DNA of 64,000 bases. It comes from Chaetoceros tenuissimus. Taxonomy: Eukaryota > Bacillariophyta > Thalassiosirophyceae > Chaetocerotales > Chaetocerotaceae. Position 1 is the stretch's first letter; each line of letters starts with the position of its first letter. Location: the NCBI GenBank assembly GCA_021927905.1, contig BLLK01000020.1, forward strand, positions 1,984,001 to 2,048,000, in the 5' to 3' direction. The notes under the pieces were generated by a model. It had not been told where the DNA came from, ran no database searches, and worked only from the letters and a program-made list of their open reading frames with translations. A program made the position numbers and the translations under genes. This document shows positions 22,411 to 32,556 of this stretch, in pieces.

Positions 22411-23599
22411 ATGAGTGATTCTAATGCAAATACACCAATCAAAATGTGGCCAGCCCTTGATTACGCAGACTTCGTAACTATCAAGCTTCAGCAAGATTTT
22501 GCTGATGGTTCCTATTGCAAAGAGAGTTTGCCAACCTTTGATGGAGAAGGTGGAAGCACTGGAAACGTGGAAGCCTTTCTCTATGTACGTGAGCGCTTTA
22601 TCTCCGCAGCCAGCAACCGCAAGCTAAACTTTGATGACCTAGAAAAGTTCGAGAACTTTGAGGATGTGCTTAAAGGGGTAGCGCAACACTACTGGACTGA
22701 TACTGTTTCCACCCATGCAGATGTAGTGGCAGCAGCAAATGCAGACAAGTTTCAAGTTGCAGTGAACCTTATGATGATTAGGTTCTGCGGAGGGCGTTCT
22801 GGAGGGGATGTTCTTCTAGAGTACCTGAGTTCTGATAAAGTGAGAAAGGAAAAGAGCAAGAGTGTTGCGGAGCATGTAGGGAGATTCTGTACTCTTGTAG
22901 GATATGCCAAGGAACTCTTGAGAATCGTAGCGCCAAGACCTGATGATAACCTTGAGAAGAAGCTTGTTTTTGATTCCTTCCCATATCAATGGAAGTTGAA
23001 TTTCACCAATTCAGGAGCTGTGTATCATGAAAAGTCTATCAATGAGATTAGTGAGTACATGGAACGCCAGAAGAGTACTGCAGATGCTGATACTTCCAAG
23101 AAACGTGCTCGTCATCAAGATCTGAAGAATCAGAAGTTCAAGCAGCGTAAAGAAAGGAAACAGACGCGGTCAGACTGGTGGCTTCAGAAACCAGTGTACC
23201 AGACATGAGCCTCCACATAATAATCATGAATGGGAGGACTGCATTCTTAATCCAAGAAGTGCCAATTTCTGTGGTGATACTGGTAGCAGAGGCCGAGGAG
23301 GAAGAGGCCGTGGCAATGGTTATGGCGGCAGAGGCCGTGGTAACAGTGGAGGAAGAGGTCATCATCACCACTCCAACCACAACAATAATGGAGGACAGTC
23401 CTATAACTCCGGTAACAATCAAGGACATGGTCAGAATCAGAACTACAATTATCAAGGAACTCAAAATAATAACAATGCTAATACTCGTAGCAATCCAGAA
23501 AACGGTTCAAACCAGCAGGGTTCGAATGGCAGTAATGAACAACACTTCCTCATGGACAATAACAACGTCTGGGGAGCACATCATGGTGCGTTCAATTAA
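22411..23599 (+). CDS. Gag, with frame change near the C-terminus
   Basis: Frame 22411-23208 encodes 265 residues of capsid-like, helix-rich protein (for example VEAFLYVRERFISAA). It ends in a basic region and a stop. The coding signal continues in the next frame from about 23195 to TAA at 23597-23599: a His/Cys element (NNHEWEDCILNPRSANF) followed by an RGG-box, Gly/Asn/Gln/His-rich nucleocapsid-like tail. This means either a one-base indel or a programmed frameshift. The open frame 23178-23612 in the third phase is a low-complexity shadow of this tail. Confidence 0.8.
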
Positions 23600-23783
23600 G
23601 GTCCACGATTAAATAGGCTTAAGGCCGCTTCGTGAGGACTTGTTGGAAACGAAAATTTCCACATCTGGATATTCAATATCACAAGTACTCACGAAGTGAG
23701 CCATTTTATGTAATTTCAATTTGTCTCATTCAATTTTTTCTTTATTTTCTTTTATTAATTAATCAACAGGAGTTGTATCCATC

Positions 23784-26700
23784 ATGAATTCACCTTTGGA
23801 ACTTGGAGAATGCTTCTGGGAACAAGAAGCAAAACAACAGTTCTGGAAGACTCCTCAGCAGGAGGAAGAAATCCTATGGGAAGAATACTTTGCAACTTCA
23901 ATTCCAATGGATGTCTATGACTTTATTTCCTCTCCACCAGTTGAAGTGGAAGCTAGTCTCAGTGTGCAAGCCGACCAAATGAAAAAGGATCCATTATCTG
24001 CTCCAGTCTCATTATTGCAACCTCGCACTATTAATGGGCATCGCGATACGAAGTTATGTAGAACTCTATTTGATTCCGGTGGAACTTGTGACATCATTCA
24101 TCGACGTGCCTTACCGAAGAATTGTCCAGTTTATGATTTAACAGAGGCATCTCCGTCTATTGGCATAGGTGGCACTGTCTACTTCAAACAATATGTAATT
24201 CTAGAAAATAGTGTATTGCCCGAGTTTGGAAGAAAGCATTATATTGAAAAGATCTTTGTGCTTGTACATGATGGAGTGTGTCCTCATGATATCATCTTGG
24301 GTCAGAGAACTTTGGCAGCAATGGGCTTAGTACTGAACTACCAGGACCAAACAATGTCTTGGATGGACATCACCGTTTCCATGAAGTCTCGTCGTCATTG
24401 GAATAACCGTACGAATGTGCAGCTAGCCTTCACTGAATATGGATATGATGATGAAGTGGAGGAGCAAGATGAATCTTTTATTCTGGAGTCTAAGTATGAC
24501 AAGGTTTCAGGAAAAGAAGTAGCAGATGCTCAGCAGCACTTGTCAGAAGAACAGAGGAAAGATCTACATCGTGTACTGGACGAGTTCACTACGCTATTTG
24601 ATGGTCAACTAAAAGTATATCCTGATAGCAAGGTTCATCTTCATCTCAAGCCTGATGCTCAGCCTTGTCAGAGTCGCCCTTACAAGGTTCCTTATGCACA
24701 CGAAAAAGTTTTCAAGGAAGAACTTGATCGTTTGGTGCAGCAAGGTGTTCTTTCTCCTGCTAACCGATCTATCTGGACTGCTCCAACTTTCATTATTCCA
24801 AAGAAGGACGGTCGGGTACGCTGGGTAAGCGATTTCCGGTATCTAAATAAGAATTTGCAATGAAAACAGTATGAGCTACCAAGAATTAAAGATATTCTCG
24901 AAAGGAGAAAAGGGTACAAATTTTTTACCAAGCTTGATATTTTGATGCAATATTACACCTTCGAGTTGGATGAGGAAAGCAAAAACTTATGCACAATCAC
25001 TACTCCATTTGGTATGTATAAGTATAACAGACTGCCAATGGGGATTCTGGAATCTCCAGACATTGCTCAAGAGATAATGGAAAATGTGCTACGTGATGAG
25101 GACTGTGAAATCTACATCGATGATATTGGTATCTTCTCCGATGATTGGAACGAACATGTTGGTAAGATTCAGCGTATACTTAAAAAGCTGCAGGATTATT
25201 GATTCACTATGAATCCACTCAAGTGTGAATGGGCCGTACAAGAAACTGATTGGCTCGGACATTGGTTAACTCCAAGTGGACTAAAACCTTGGTCCAAGAA
25301 GATCAAACCGCTTTTGGCCATGCAACCTCCTAAAAATGTGAAGCAAGTACGCAGTTTCATAGGGGCTGTAAATTTTTATAAAGATATGTGGCAACGTAGA
25401 GCTCATTTGCAGAAGCCGCTAACAGATCTTTTAAAGACAAACAACTTCCACTGGGGCACAGAACAGCAGCAAGCGTTTGAGCAAATTAAAGCAACAATGG
25501 CGAAAGACGTTCTTCTTTTTTATCCTGATCATAACCAACCTTTTTTTATCTATACCGACAGCTCGGACTATCAGTTGGGAGCTACACTGGCTCAGCATGA
25601 TGCTGATGGAAATCTTCGACCAGTGGCCTTCTTTTCAAAGAAGCTTAATGCAGCTCAACGAAATTATCCTACTGGTGAAAAGGAATTTTTGTCGATCTTC
25701 GAGACATTAAAAACTTACCGTACTATGCTTCTAGGTGCTCAAATGCACATTTACACTGATCATAAAAATCTTACATACAAGAACATCTCATCCCAACGAA
25801 TGCTACACTGGAGAATGTACATAGAGGAATTCGGACCTCAATTACATTTTATTCCGGGCGAAGTCAATACTTGTGCAGATTATTTCTCACGTATGGAAGT
25901 TGACAGTAAGATTCTTGAGGAGAAGAGTGATGGTCCTAGTACAAGAAGAAACTTGGAAGAATCTTTCTTTCAGGATTTAATTTTTGATGATCTTCGGTTA
26001 GCAGAATGTTTTGCAAATTTACCTTTGTCTGAAATGTTTATTAATGTCGCTGAAAACGCTATTTTTCCTTTGGATTACAACAGAATAGCCTTAGCACAAC
26101 AACAGGATATGCAATTAGCGCAACTAAGACAGAGAAGCCCAGCTGATTACTCTTTACGACAGATGAATCCTCAAGTGCAACTCGTGATGTACAAAAATAG
26201 GATAGTTGTACCAACGCAGTATTCCGTACGTATCTTGCGGTGGTATCATAATGCTCTTAATCATTGCGGTGAAGAAAAATTGAAGAAAACCTTCAACGAA
26301 AACTTCTTTAGTCCCAGAGCTACAGAAACCATTAAAGAGATTTGTTCTAAATGCGAAATATGTCAAGTAAACAAGACAGCTAGTGTTCAATATGGACATT
26401 TACCTCCAAGAACAGTTACTATGAATCCTTGGCATACGGTAGCAGTAGATCTAATTGGACCATGGAAGTTCAAAGTGCAAGGAGTAACAGTGGAATTTCA
26501 TGCCTTGACAATGGTGGATCAAGATACTAACCTTGTCGAAGCAGTACGTATTCAAAACAAACATGCAAATCATATAGCAACGTTGTTTGAAAATAATTGG
26601 CTTTCAAGGTATCCTAGACCGGTTAAGTGCATTCATGATCAAGGAGGTGAATTTACAGGATCAGAGTTTCAGGGTCGTTCCCAACAACCATCTCCGGAGA

Positions 26701-27771
26701 TGAAATCATCTCCAAATTATCCGTGTCAGATCATCTCCGGAGATGATCTCTTCCCAACGAAATCATCTCCAAATTTTCACTCGCCCCCCATTTCTATCAA
26801 CAGGGTAAATAGTTGTACCACGTATCAAGGAAGAGTTTCAAAGGAAGAAAATCCATCTTGTGTTATGTACTAGTACAACAAAACAGTGTGTTGATGACAC
26901 ATACATAATACAAAAAGATATTTGAAATGTATGTCAATGGAATAATGGATATGTTTGCACAATTCAAGGACCATTCAAGGAGCCATTCACACATGTCATA
27001 TTCAGAATTAGATATGAAACGCAAACAATACAGGAGGAGAGGACACACAAAATACATAACAAATTGAATGATACTACACTAGGATGTTTCTTATGCAATT
27101 TTCAAATATTTTTATTGTTGCAGTTAGTAGTTTCTTCTTTGTTGAATTTTTACTGTTGGTTGAATTGTGTGACGACTAGGGTAACAAACTATTTTTTGTG
27201 TTTGTGTATTTGGAGATGATATCATCTCCATTTTTATCATATCAGACCAGCACAAATCACTACCAGAAATCCACAGGGTAATAGTATTTGTGAAGGAATG
27301 CATCAAACAATGCTCAATCAAATTCGATCTTTACTTCGTCAGCATCCACCACAGACAGTAGCAGAAGCAACTCAAGCAATAGATACTTTACTTGCCAATA
27401 CTGTTTATGCATTGAGAACTGCGGTACATTCGACGATGAATGCATCTCCAGGAGCATTAGCGTTTCAAAGGAATATGATTTTGAATTTACCTTTCATTGT
27501 TGATTTGAATAATCTCAGAGCTAGGAGGCAAGAATTAGTTGATAGAAGCAATCAAAGAGAAAATGATAACCGAATTGATTATAATTATCAAGTTGGAAAT
27601 TGGGTATTGGTAATTGCAGATTCATATCGAACTACAAGCAAATTGGATATAAGATTTGAGGGTCCGTTTCAGATAACGCAAGTTCATGTTAATGGAAATG
27701 TTACCATTCGTCGCAGACCAGGCATTTTGGAAAGAGTGAACATCCGTAGAATAAGACCATATCATAGATAG
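23784..27771 (+). pseudogene. Pol polyprotein (PR-RT-RH-IN), interrupted
   Basis: Protease motif LFDSGGTCDIIH (~95), RT with YLNKN, FGMYKYNRLPMG and catalytic YIDDI (near 25115), RNase H with FIYTDSSDYQLGATLAQ, integrase HHCC zinc finger (H-x4-H...CSKCEIC) and the first two catalytic Asp residues (VAVDLIGPW; HDQGGEF). Two TGA codons break the frame, at 24861-24863 between fingers motifs and at 25200-25202 just after the YIDDI region. Integrase is then split by an insert of about 530 bp at 26696-27229. Its third acidic region (NPQGNSICEGMHQ, where the Glu lies) and GPF-like C-terminus resume in another frame, 27240-27771. As it stands no full Pol can be made without readthrough. Confidence 0.88.
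26696..27229. mobile_element. MITE-like insert within integrase
   Basis: Bounded by 22-bp near-perfect inverted repeats, 26696-26717 and 27208-27229. Each holds an 18-bp palindrome of the form GGAGATGAWATCATCTCC. The left end has a second, imperfect copy of this motif at about 26733-26770. The interior is AT-rich with no transposase frame, so it is non-autonomous. Exact ends and target duplication could not be set, because CATCTCC occurs at both borders. Confidence 0.7.
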
Positions 27772-27810
27772 TGATGACTGCCCAGCATTGGTCAGTCATG
27801 AGGAGAAGAG

Positions 27811-28026
27811 TGCTACAGATAGTAGCTAACGGTTAGGATAACGCATCCTGACCTGACATGGATTATGTTTAGCATTGGCAGAATTCTTTGGTTCTATTCT
27901 TCTTCCGTTACGTCATCAGAATTCTGATAAGAATTCTGTCTCTTTTATATTCGGAACAAACATTCTTTTAGGTAGCGATTAGTAACATAATTCCCATCTA
28001 ATTACTTTGAATCCTTCGTTGTATCA
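27811..28026 (+). repeat. 3' LTR
   Basis: 216 bp and apparently identical to the 5' LTR. It lies 301 bp upstream of the start codon of the plastid-targeted gene at 28328 and could supply polyadenylation or promoter signals there. Confidence 0.95.
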
Positions 28027-28074
28027 GGAGACTCTTTCCTACAAAATTAGCTAAACTTCTCCAGACCCGGAGTC

Positions 28075-28166
28075 ACGTATTTAATGTGGCTAGTCCATAC
28101 AGCCACATTGGTATCTTTATCTTGACCTTTCCTTTCCCTTTTTATCTCTTTTGGACTAATGACGTT
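28075..28166 (+). promoter_or_regulatory. Promoter-like block, copy B
   Basis: Shares about 80 bp in blocks with 18463-18545, ending in an identical stretch with TGACGTT. It ends about 160 bp before the ATG of the plastid-targeted gene, a normal position for proximal promoter elements. TGACGT elements are known in the CO2/cAMP-responsive PtCA1 promoter of Phaeodactylum; that role here is inference. Confidence 0.5.
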
Positions 28167-28327
28167 CTTTCCAAGTTGAAATTGGGGTATGCAAAGGATA
28201 CGCAACCTCTCCTTCCCTCCATCAGTTTGCTTGAGCTAAAAGAGTTCCAAGCTATGAGCTCTCGTACCTAATCGAGCAACTAACATCTAACGCATCAACA
28301 ATTCAATTGCAATAGTATAATACCAAA

Positions 28328-28852
28328 ATGAAGCTTCTTATTACTGCTACTCTTCTTTCCTCTGCTGTTGCATTTGCTCCATCCACCTTCGGAGTACGCA
28401 ATACTGCTCTTTCTATGGCAGAGTATGATCTTGACTTCGGAATGAACAATGGATACGAGACTGCTTCCGCTGGAGATGGTGGACAGGGACAGTTCGGAGC
28501 TATCTCCCCTAATAACTGGCGTGTTCCTGGAACTTCCCCAGTAGGAGAGACTTCATGGGCTGGAGGAGCTGATGGAGGAGAGGAGCCATGGTTCGCTGAG
28601 GCTGTTTCCACCGTTTCCCTTGACCTCCAGAAGGCTGAGGACACTCTTATGGCTTTCACCAAGGAGGCAGCTGACTTTAAGATCGAGGCTTTTGCAGCTT
28701 CAAAACCATTTGGATTCACCTCCAAGGAAGCAGCTTACGAAGAACTTGTTGGAAAGATGGGATACTCTGCATTCCTCGAGGCAACTGATAAGCAGCTCCT
28801 CAAGCAGTGGAAGACCCTTCACCCAGAACCAGAAACTGAGAAGAAGGAGTAG
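28328..28852 (+). CDS. Small plastid-targeted protein, function unknown
   Basis: 174 residues, no intron. The N-terminus MKLLITATLLSSAVAFAPST is a signal peptide with the diatom AxAFAP cleavage motif (Phe at +1), followed by a short Arg/Ser-rich transit-like part. This predicts import into the four-membrane plastid. The mature part starts near AEYDLDFGMN, is Gly-rich (40-85), then has an amphipathic, Ala/Lys/Glu-rich helical part (about 88-165) and a charged end. Codons are strongly biased (GGA, CTT, TCC, ACC), which suggests high expression. No membrane helix follows the presequence. It could be a soluble or peripheral subunit of a photosynthetic complex, but I do not recognise the family. 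Confidence 0.85.
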   Translation: MKLLITATLLSSAVAFAPSTFGVRNTALSMAEYDLDFGMNNGYETASAGDGGQGQFGAISPNNWRVPGTSPVGETSWAGGADGGEEPWFAEAVSTVSLDLQKAEDTLMAFTKEAADFKIEAFAASKPFGFTSKEAAYEELVGKMGYSAFLEATDKQLLKQWKTLHPEPETEKKE

Positions 28853-29753
28853 TAAATTCCAAAATATTGATATTGTGAGTATAGAATTTAACGTGTCATC
28901 GGTGATATGTTCACAGTTATCGATTAGGCAATTACCAAAAACGGGTTTATCAGAAATAGAAGCTCAATAGTTGTGAACTACCATGCTTCTAGTGGCTAGA
29001 TTAATATGCATGGACATTTTTTGAAAGTGAATAATAGTAAAATAGATATCTTCACTTTGTTCAAGAATTGTGTACAATATTAATATCAGATGCAACTCTA
29101 ATCGTTTTCACATTTAGATTCAAAATCCTTTTTTCGTTTCGAATTTTGACAAAAGATAGTTTGTAAGCATCCAAGAAACATTTGTTAGAAATGTTTTGAT
29201 TTCATCATGGACCTTTCAACGTTAAATGTTTAGATTTTTTTAGTGCATCCACTCGCATATGCACTCTACATTGTTAGAGTAAATACTTTGCCATACTAGT
29301 TGATTGTTTTGCTCTCTTTACTGCTGAATCTTCATGTGGGTTTCACTTTCTTGAAATATGTACATGCATTTGAAGACTTTAAATAATATTAAATATGCAC
29401 CTAAATAAATGCTTTGTATTCATTTCTATTTTTCCCCATGTTGTGAAAACTAATCATCTCTCTACTTTTTTACTTTTTATGGTGCCTTTCAATGGCTTAC
29501 CCCAATCTTACTCGTATTCGATTTGTCATGTAACAATCAATAGGTTATTATCTCAGAACCGTTGATTATTCTTTTTGAAAACACTGTTTTATGGCCTATC
29601 TCATCGGAACTTCTTAGATCACTGAAACTCACAACTGCTGATTCACTCCATTTTTTCATCGTTGATTCGTGATACAGAGAGTAGCAGTCAACATTCCTAC
29701 TCAAAAAAGCCAAAAAGGAGGTATTCCATAAGTACAATACAAGTAGAACAAGA
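28853..29753. other. Intergenic region upstream of heat shock factor
   Basis: About 900 bp, AT-rich. Nothing recognisable beyond 3' UTR-like sequence after the plastid gene and the presumed promoter of the next gene. The minus-strand frame at 29537-29824 overlaps the first HSF exon and is not believed. Confidence 0.4.
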
Positions 29754-31383
29754 ATGAGTAAAGTCGACAAGCAGCAGGAGGTTCCTATCTTTTTAAGAAG
29801 TGAGTTTAATCTACTGAATGACACGCTCCGTCAGTAGTGTTCTTTCGTTTTTGCTTGAAATTGAAAGAGAAGCCTCTGAACTTAGATGTATTTCAACTGT
29901 CTAACACATTCCTCTCTGCATTTCATAGAAACATATCATATGATAGATACTTGTGATGACAGTATCTGTTCATGGTAAGTGACTATACAAGAAGCCTATT
30001 ACATGGGTACCATGAAAAACTGGAAGAGTTGTCAGTTTCCATCACCCCTCATGAAATTGCACTCATCTTGCCTTGCTTTCCTACAGGTGTGAAGAAGGTA
30101 CCTCTTTTGTGGTGAAGAACCCCGATACTTTTGAATCGGTGATTATTCCACAATTTTTTAAACATTCAAAGTTCTCTTCATTTGTGAGACAATTGAACTT
30201 TTATGGATTTCGAAAGATCAAATTTGCTGATACTATCAAGATCAATACAGAACTTGAAGAGAAATGTAGTAACTTTTGGAGATTCAAACATCCTGATTTC
30301 CGCAAGGGGAGAGAAGATCTCCTCATTGAAATTAAGAGAAGCAACAGTGGAAAAGAGGTGAGAAGAAAGAAGACTACGAAGAAGACCGTTGTACCCGATC
30401 AATGCACGAGTAACCCCAGTGGACAAGGTCATGGCACTTCTAAAGACGACAGTCAAGATGTAAATATTCTGAAGGAGGAATTAAACAACTTGAAAGGGAA
30501 AATGCAAGAAATGACCAACAACATTGAACAGCTTACTAGCTTGGTTCAAAATGTAACTTTGAAGGAAGAGCCGAAGGTGGCGTGTCACATTGGAAATAAG
30601 AGGAAGAAGCTTGATGTCGAGAACGAAACTGTCCAAAATGTTCAACCGATTGCACCTCCAAGTAACTCTTTATTAGAGAACGTTTGCTACACACCATCAA
30701 GCTCGATCTCACAAACTCTAGAACCTGTGAGATCTATTTCAACTTTGACAGGTCCAGAGAAGCCAGCAAGAACTGCATCAAACATGCTTTCTGCAATTGA
30801 AGATGAAGCCTTTGTGGATGAACTATTCAATGCATTTGATGATGATGTTGATATGCTAGATTTTAACTCAGACGTTGAACCAGAGTTGAATCAGTTTCCT
30901 GCAACATGCGGTATGGAGGCGCAAAATATGGCGTTGCCAACGAGTCGCTCCGTGTCCCCAGTAAAAGACACCATGGTATTAAGCAATGCACCAGATCAGT
31001 CAATGATGAATAAATTGTCTGACGCTCTGACTGTACTTCCAAAGGATATGCAAGAGATGCTTGTTAATAGACTCATTACCACAATTGCAAGCTCTGACGC
31101 TTTACAAACTCATATTGAGAACGTTCGAAAAGAAAAGAGGGAAGTTATCGTTCCAACCTCTTCCGCTTTTAATGTCTCAGTCGTTGGAAAGGAGAAGAAA
31201 TCTTCCAACATTCCAGTTGTCGTGGAACAAAATGTAGACGCCGCTCTTCCTATTGCAGCAGCTACATTGACTGCTCTCATGACAAAACTTGCTGCATCAA
31301 TGAAAGAGCAGAAGAAAGATGTTGTCAAGAAGGAAGTTGTCAACGCTAGCAAATCTTTGCCTGTAATCTCTATTCACGCATAA
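29754..31383 (+). CDS. Heat shock transcription factor (HSF family)
   Basis: Exons 29754-29799, 29929-29974 and 30087-31383 join in frame to 462 residues. Both first exons are 46 nt; the introns are 130 and 112 bp with GTGAGT/GTAAGT donors and TTTCATAG/CCTACAG acceptors. The splices rebuild the N-terminus of the HSF DNA-binding domain, with FLRKTYHMIDTCDDSICSW running into EEGTSFVVKNPDTF, then FFKHSKFSSFVRQLNFYGFRK and FWRFKHPDF (about residues 13-115). A heptad stretch (NILKEELNNLKGKMQEMTNN, about 154-185) suggests trimerisation. Acidic segments (EDEAFVDELFNAFDDDVDML) may activate transcription. Diatoms have many HSFs, so the target genes cannot be guessed. Confidence 0.9.
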
Positions 31384-32556
31384 ATGTTATGATTCCAAGT
31401 CAGCCAAGGCGTACCATACAAAAATTAGACATTTTGCAATTTAGCTATTGTACCCAGGAGTGATAGATTCCTTGCTCGAATGCTGGAAAGATGGAAAAGG
31501 GTTTCTACAATTGAATATAATTTTACGCCCTTTTCTTTCTCTTCGAGGCAAGAAATTCCTGGTATCTATAATTTACATAACCTTTTGTATTATTACTCAA
31601 TTGAGTCACTATCATTACAAAAATCATTTCAATACTCAATACTTTATTTCTCTGAAAAAGAATGGGATGACTTCTTGTCTTTCGCAAAGTGTCCGCTCCA
31701 GATCAAAGAGATTGAGTGATAGTCGAGGCTGTAGTGCATGAATGAATCAAACTACATTTTGTTTGCATGAACAGCTTCATCAATGACTTCAAAGTGGGTT
31801 GGTGAAAGTGAAAAGATTGTTCACAAATTGTTCAAGATGACAGCAGTGTTGCCCAAGCATTATATTTCTGGATGAATTAGATTCTCTACTACGTAGGGCG
31901 TAGAGGTGGAAACAGTTCTGGGGGGGGATGAACAAGAATAGATTAAGAAAGATTTAAGACAGAATTCATGATACGAATGGATGGCATCGCATCGAGGGCC
32001 AAAAATACAGATGACATTGGGCATAAAACGTTGCTCATAAGTTGTACAGACTGTCCATAGGATGTTGATGATGAAATCATGTGTCGATTCCAACTAAGTT
32101 GAAAATAGTGAAAATGATGGGTTAGTTTTCATATGAAACTCTGTCTTTTTCTACTTTTACTTGCTTCTTTCTTTTTTTTGCGGCCTGTAGATGGCCATAG
32201 AATCACAGTGCTGATTTATCAGTTTTTTGGTTTCTTATTTACTACAGTACCTAGACTACTATGTATTTGTTCGTTTCTGATCCATTTATTTCGATTCTTC
32301 CATCTTCAAATTTTACTTTTTGTCTTTGTCATTGTCGTCGACGTCGTCGGTGGCAAACTCTGAAATACCTTGCCACATAGAACCCCTCATCCCCTCTTAC
32401 ATAGCCCTTGAGGACTCAAAGCCATTCATTATTATTCAGGCCTCCATTTTTCTTTTGAAAAGAAACTTCTTTCAATAGAAAATGGAAAACAGAGATTTAA
32501 AGTTTTTAGAAAAGAAGAGACCATTTGGAATCTGCAATACGCGATAATTATAAAAT
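31384..32556. other. Intergenic region between HSF and DDX54
   Basis: About 1.2 kb with short overlapping frames (31448-31741, 32133-32363) that lack protein-like composition or splice continuity. No RNA gene or repeat recognised. Confidence 0.45.

Larger units (their letters stand above)
22171..28031 (+). mobile_element. Ty3/gypsy-type LTR retrotransposon
   Basis: A complete element with 5-bp GGAGA target duplications at 22171-22175 and 28027-28031. LTRs of 216 bp begin TG and end CA. Order: LTR, gag, protease, reverse transcriptase, RNase H, integrase, LTR. Integrase last is the Ty3/gypsy order. A purine tract, GAGGAGAAGAG (27800-27810), directly precedes the 3' LTR. The LTRs look identical over their whole length, implying recent insertion, but the coding part is broken in several places and carries a nested MITE-like insert. 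No chromodomain follows the GPF-like C-terminus. Confidence 0.93.

Noticed and set aside
23178-23612. Open frame of 144 residues over the gag tail
   Set aside because: Low-complexity shadow (Val/Ile/Met-rich). The RGG/Asn-rich reading in the neighbouring frame is the credible one.
24861-25202. Reassignment of TGA as a sense codon in this genome
   Set aside because: Intact genes in the window show no internal TGA, and several use TGA, TAA or TAG normally as stops.
28303-28725. Minus-strand frame of 140 residues over the plastid-protein gene
   Set aside because: Shadow caused by strong codon bias on the sense strand. It lacks any motif.
30073-30086. Start of the HSF protein at 30073 (TTG codon)
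   Set aside because: This lies inside an intron. Splicing at 29974/30087 and 29799/29929 rebuilds the conserved domain start from an ATG at 29754.
31448-31741. Overlapping 97- and 79-residue frames downstream of HSF
   Set aside because: Two frames overlap over the same bases with no domain or codon bias; likely 3' flanking sequence.
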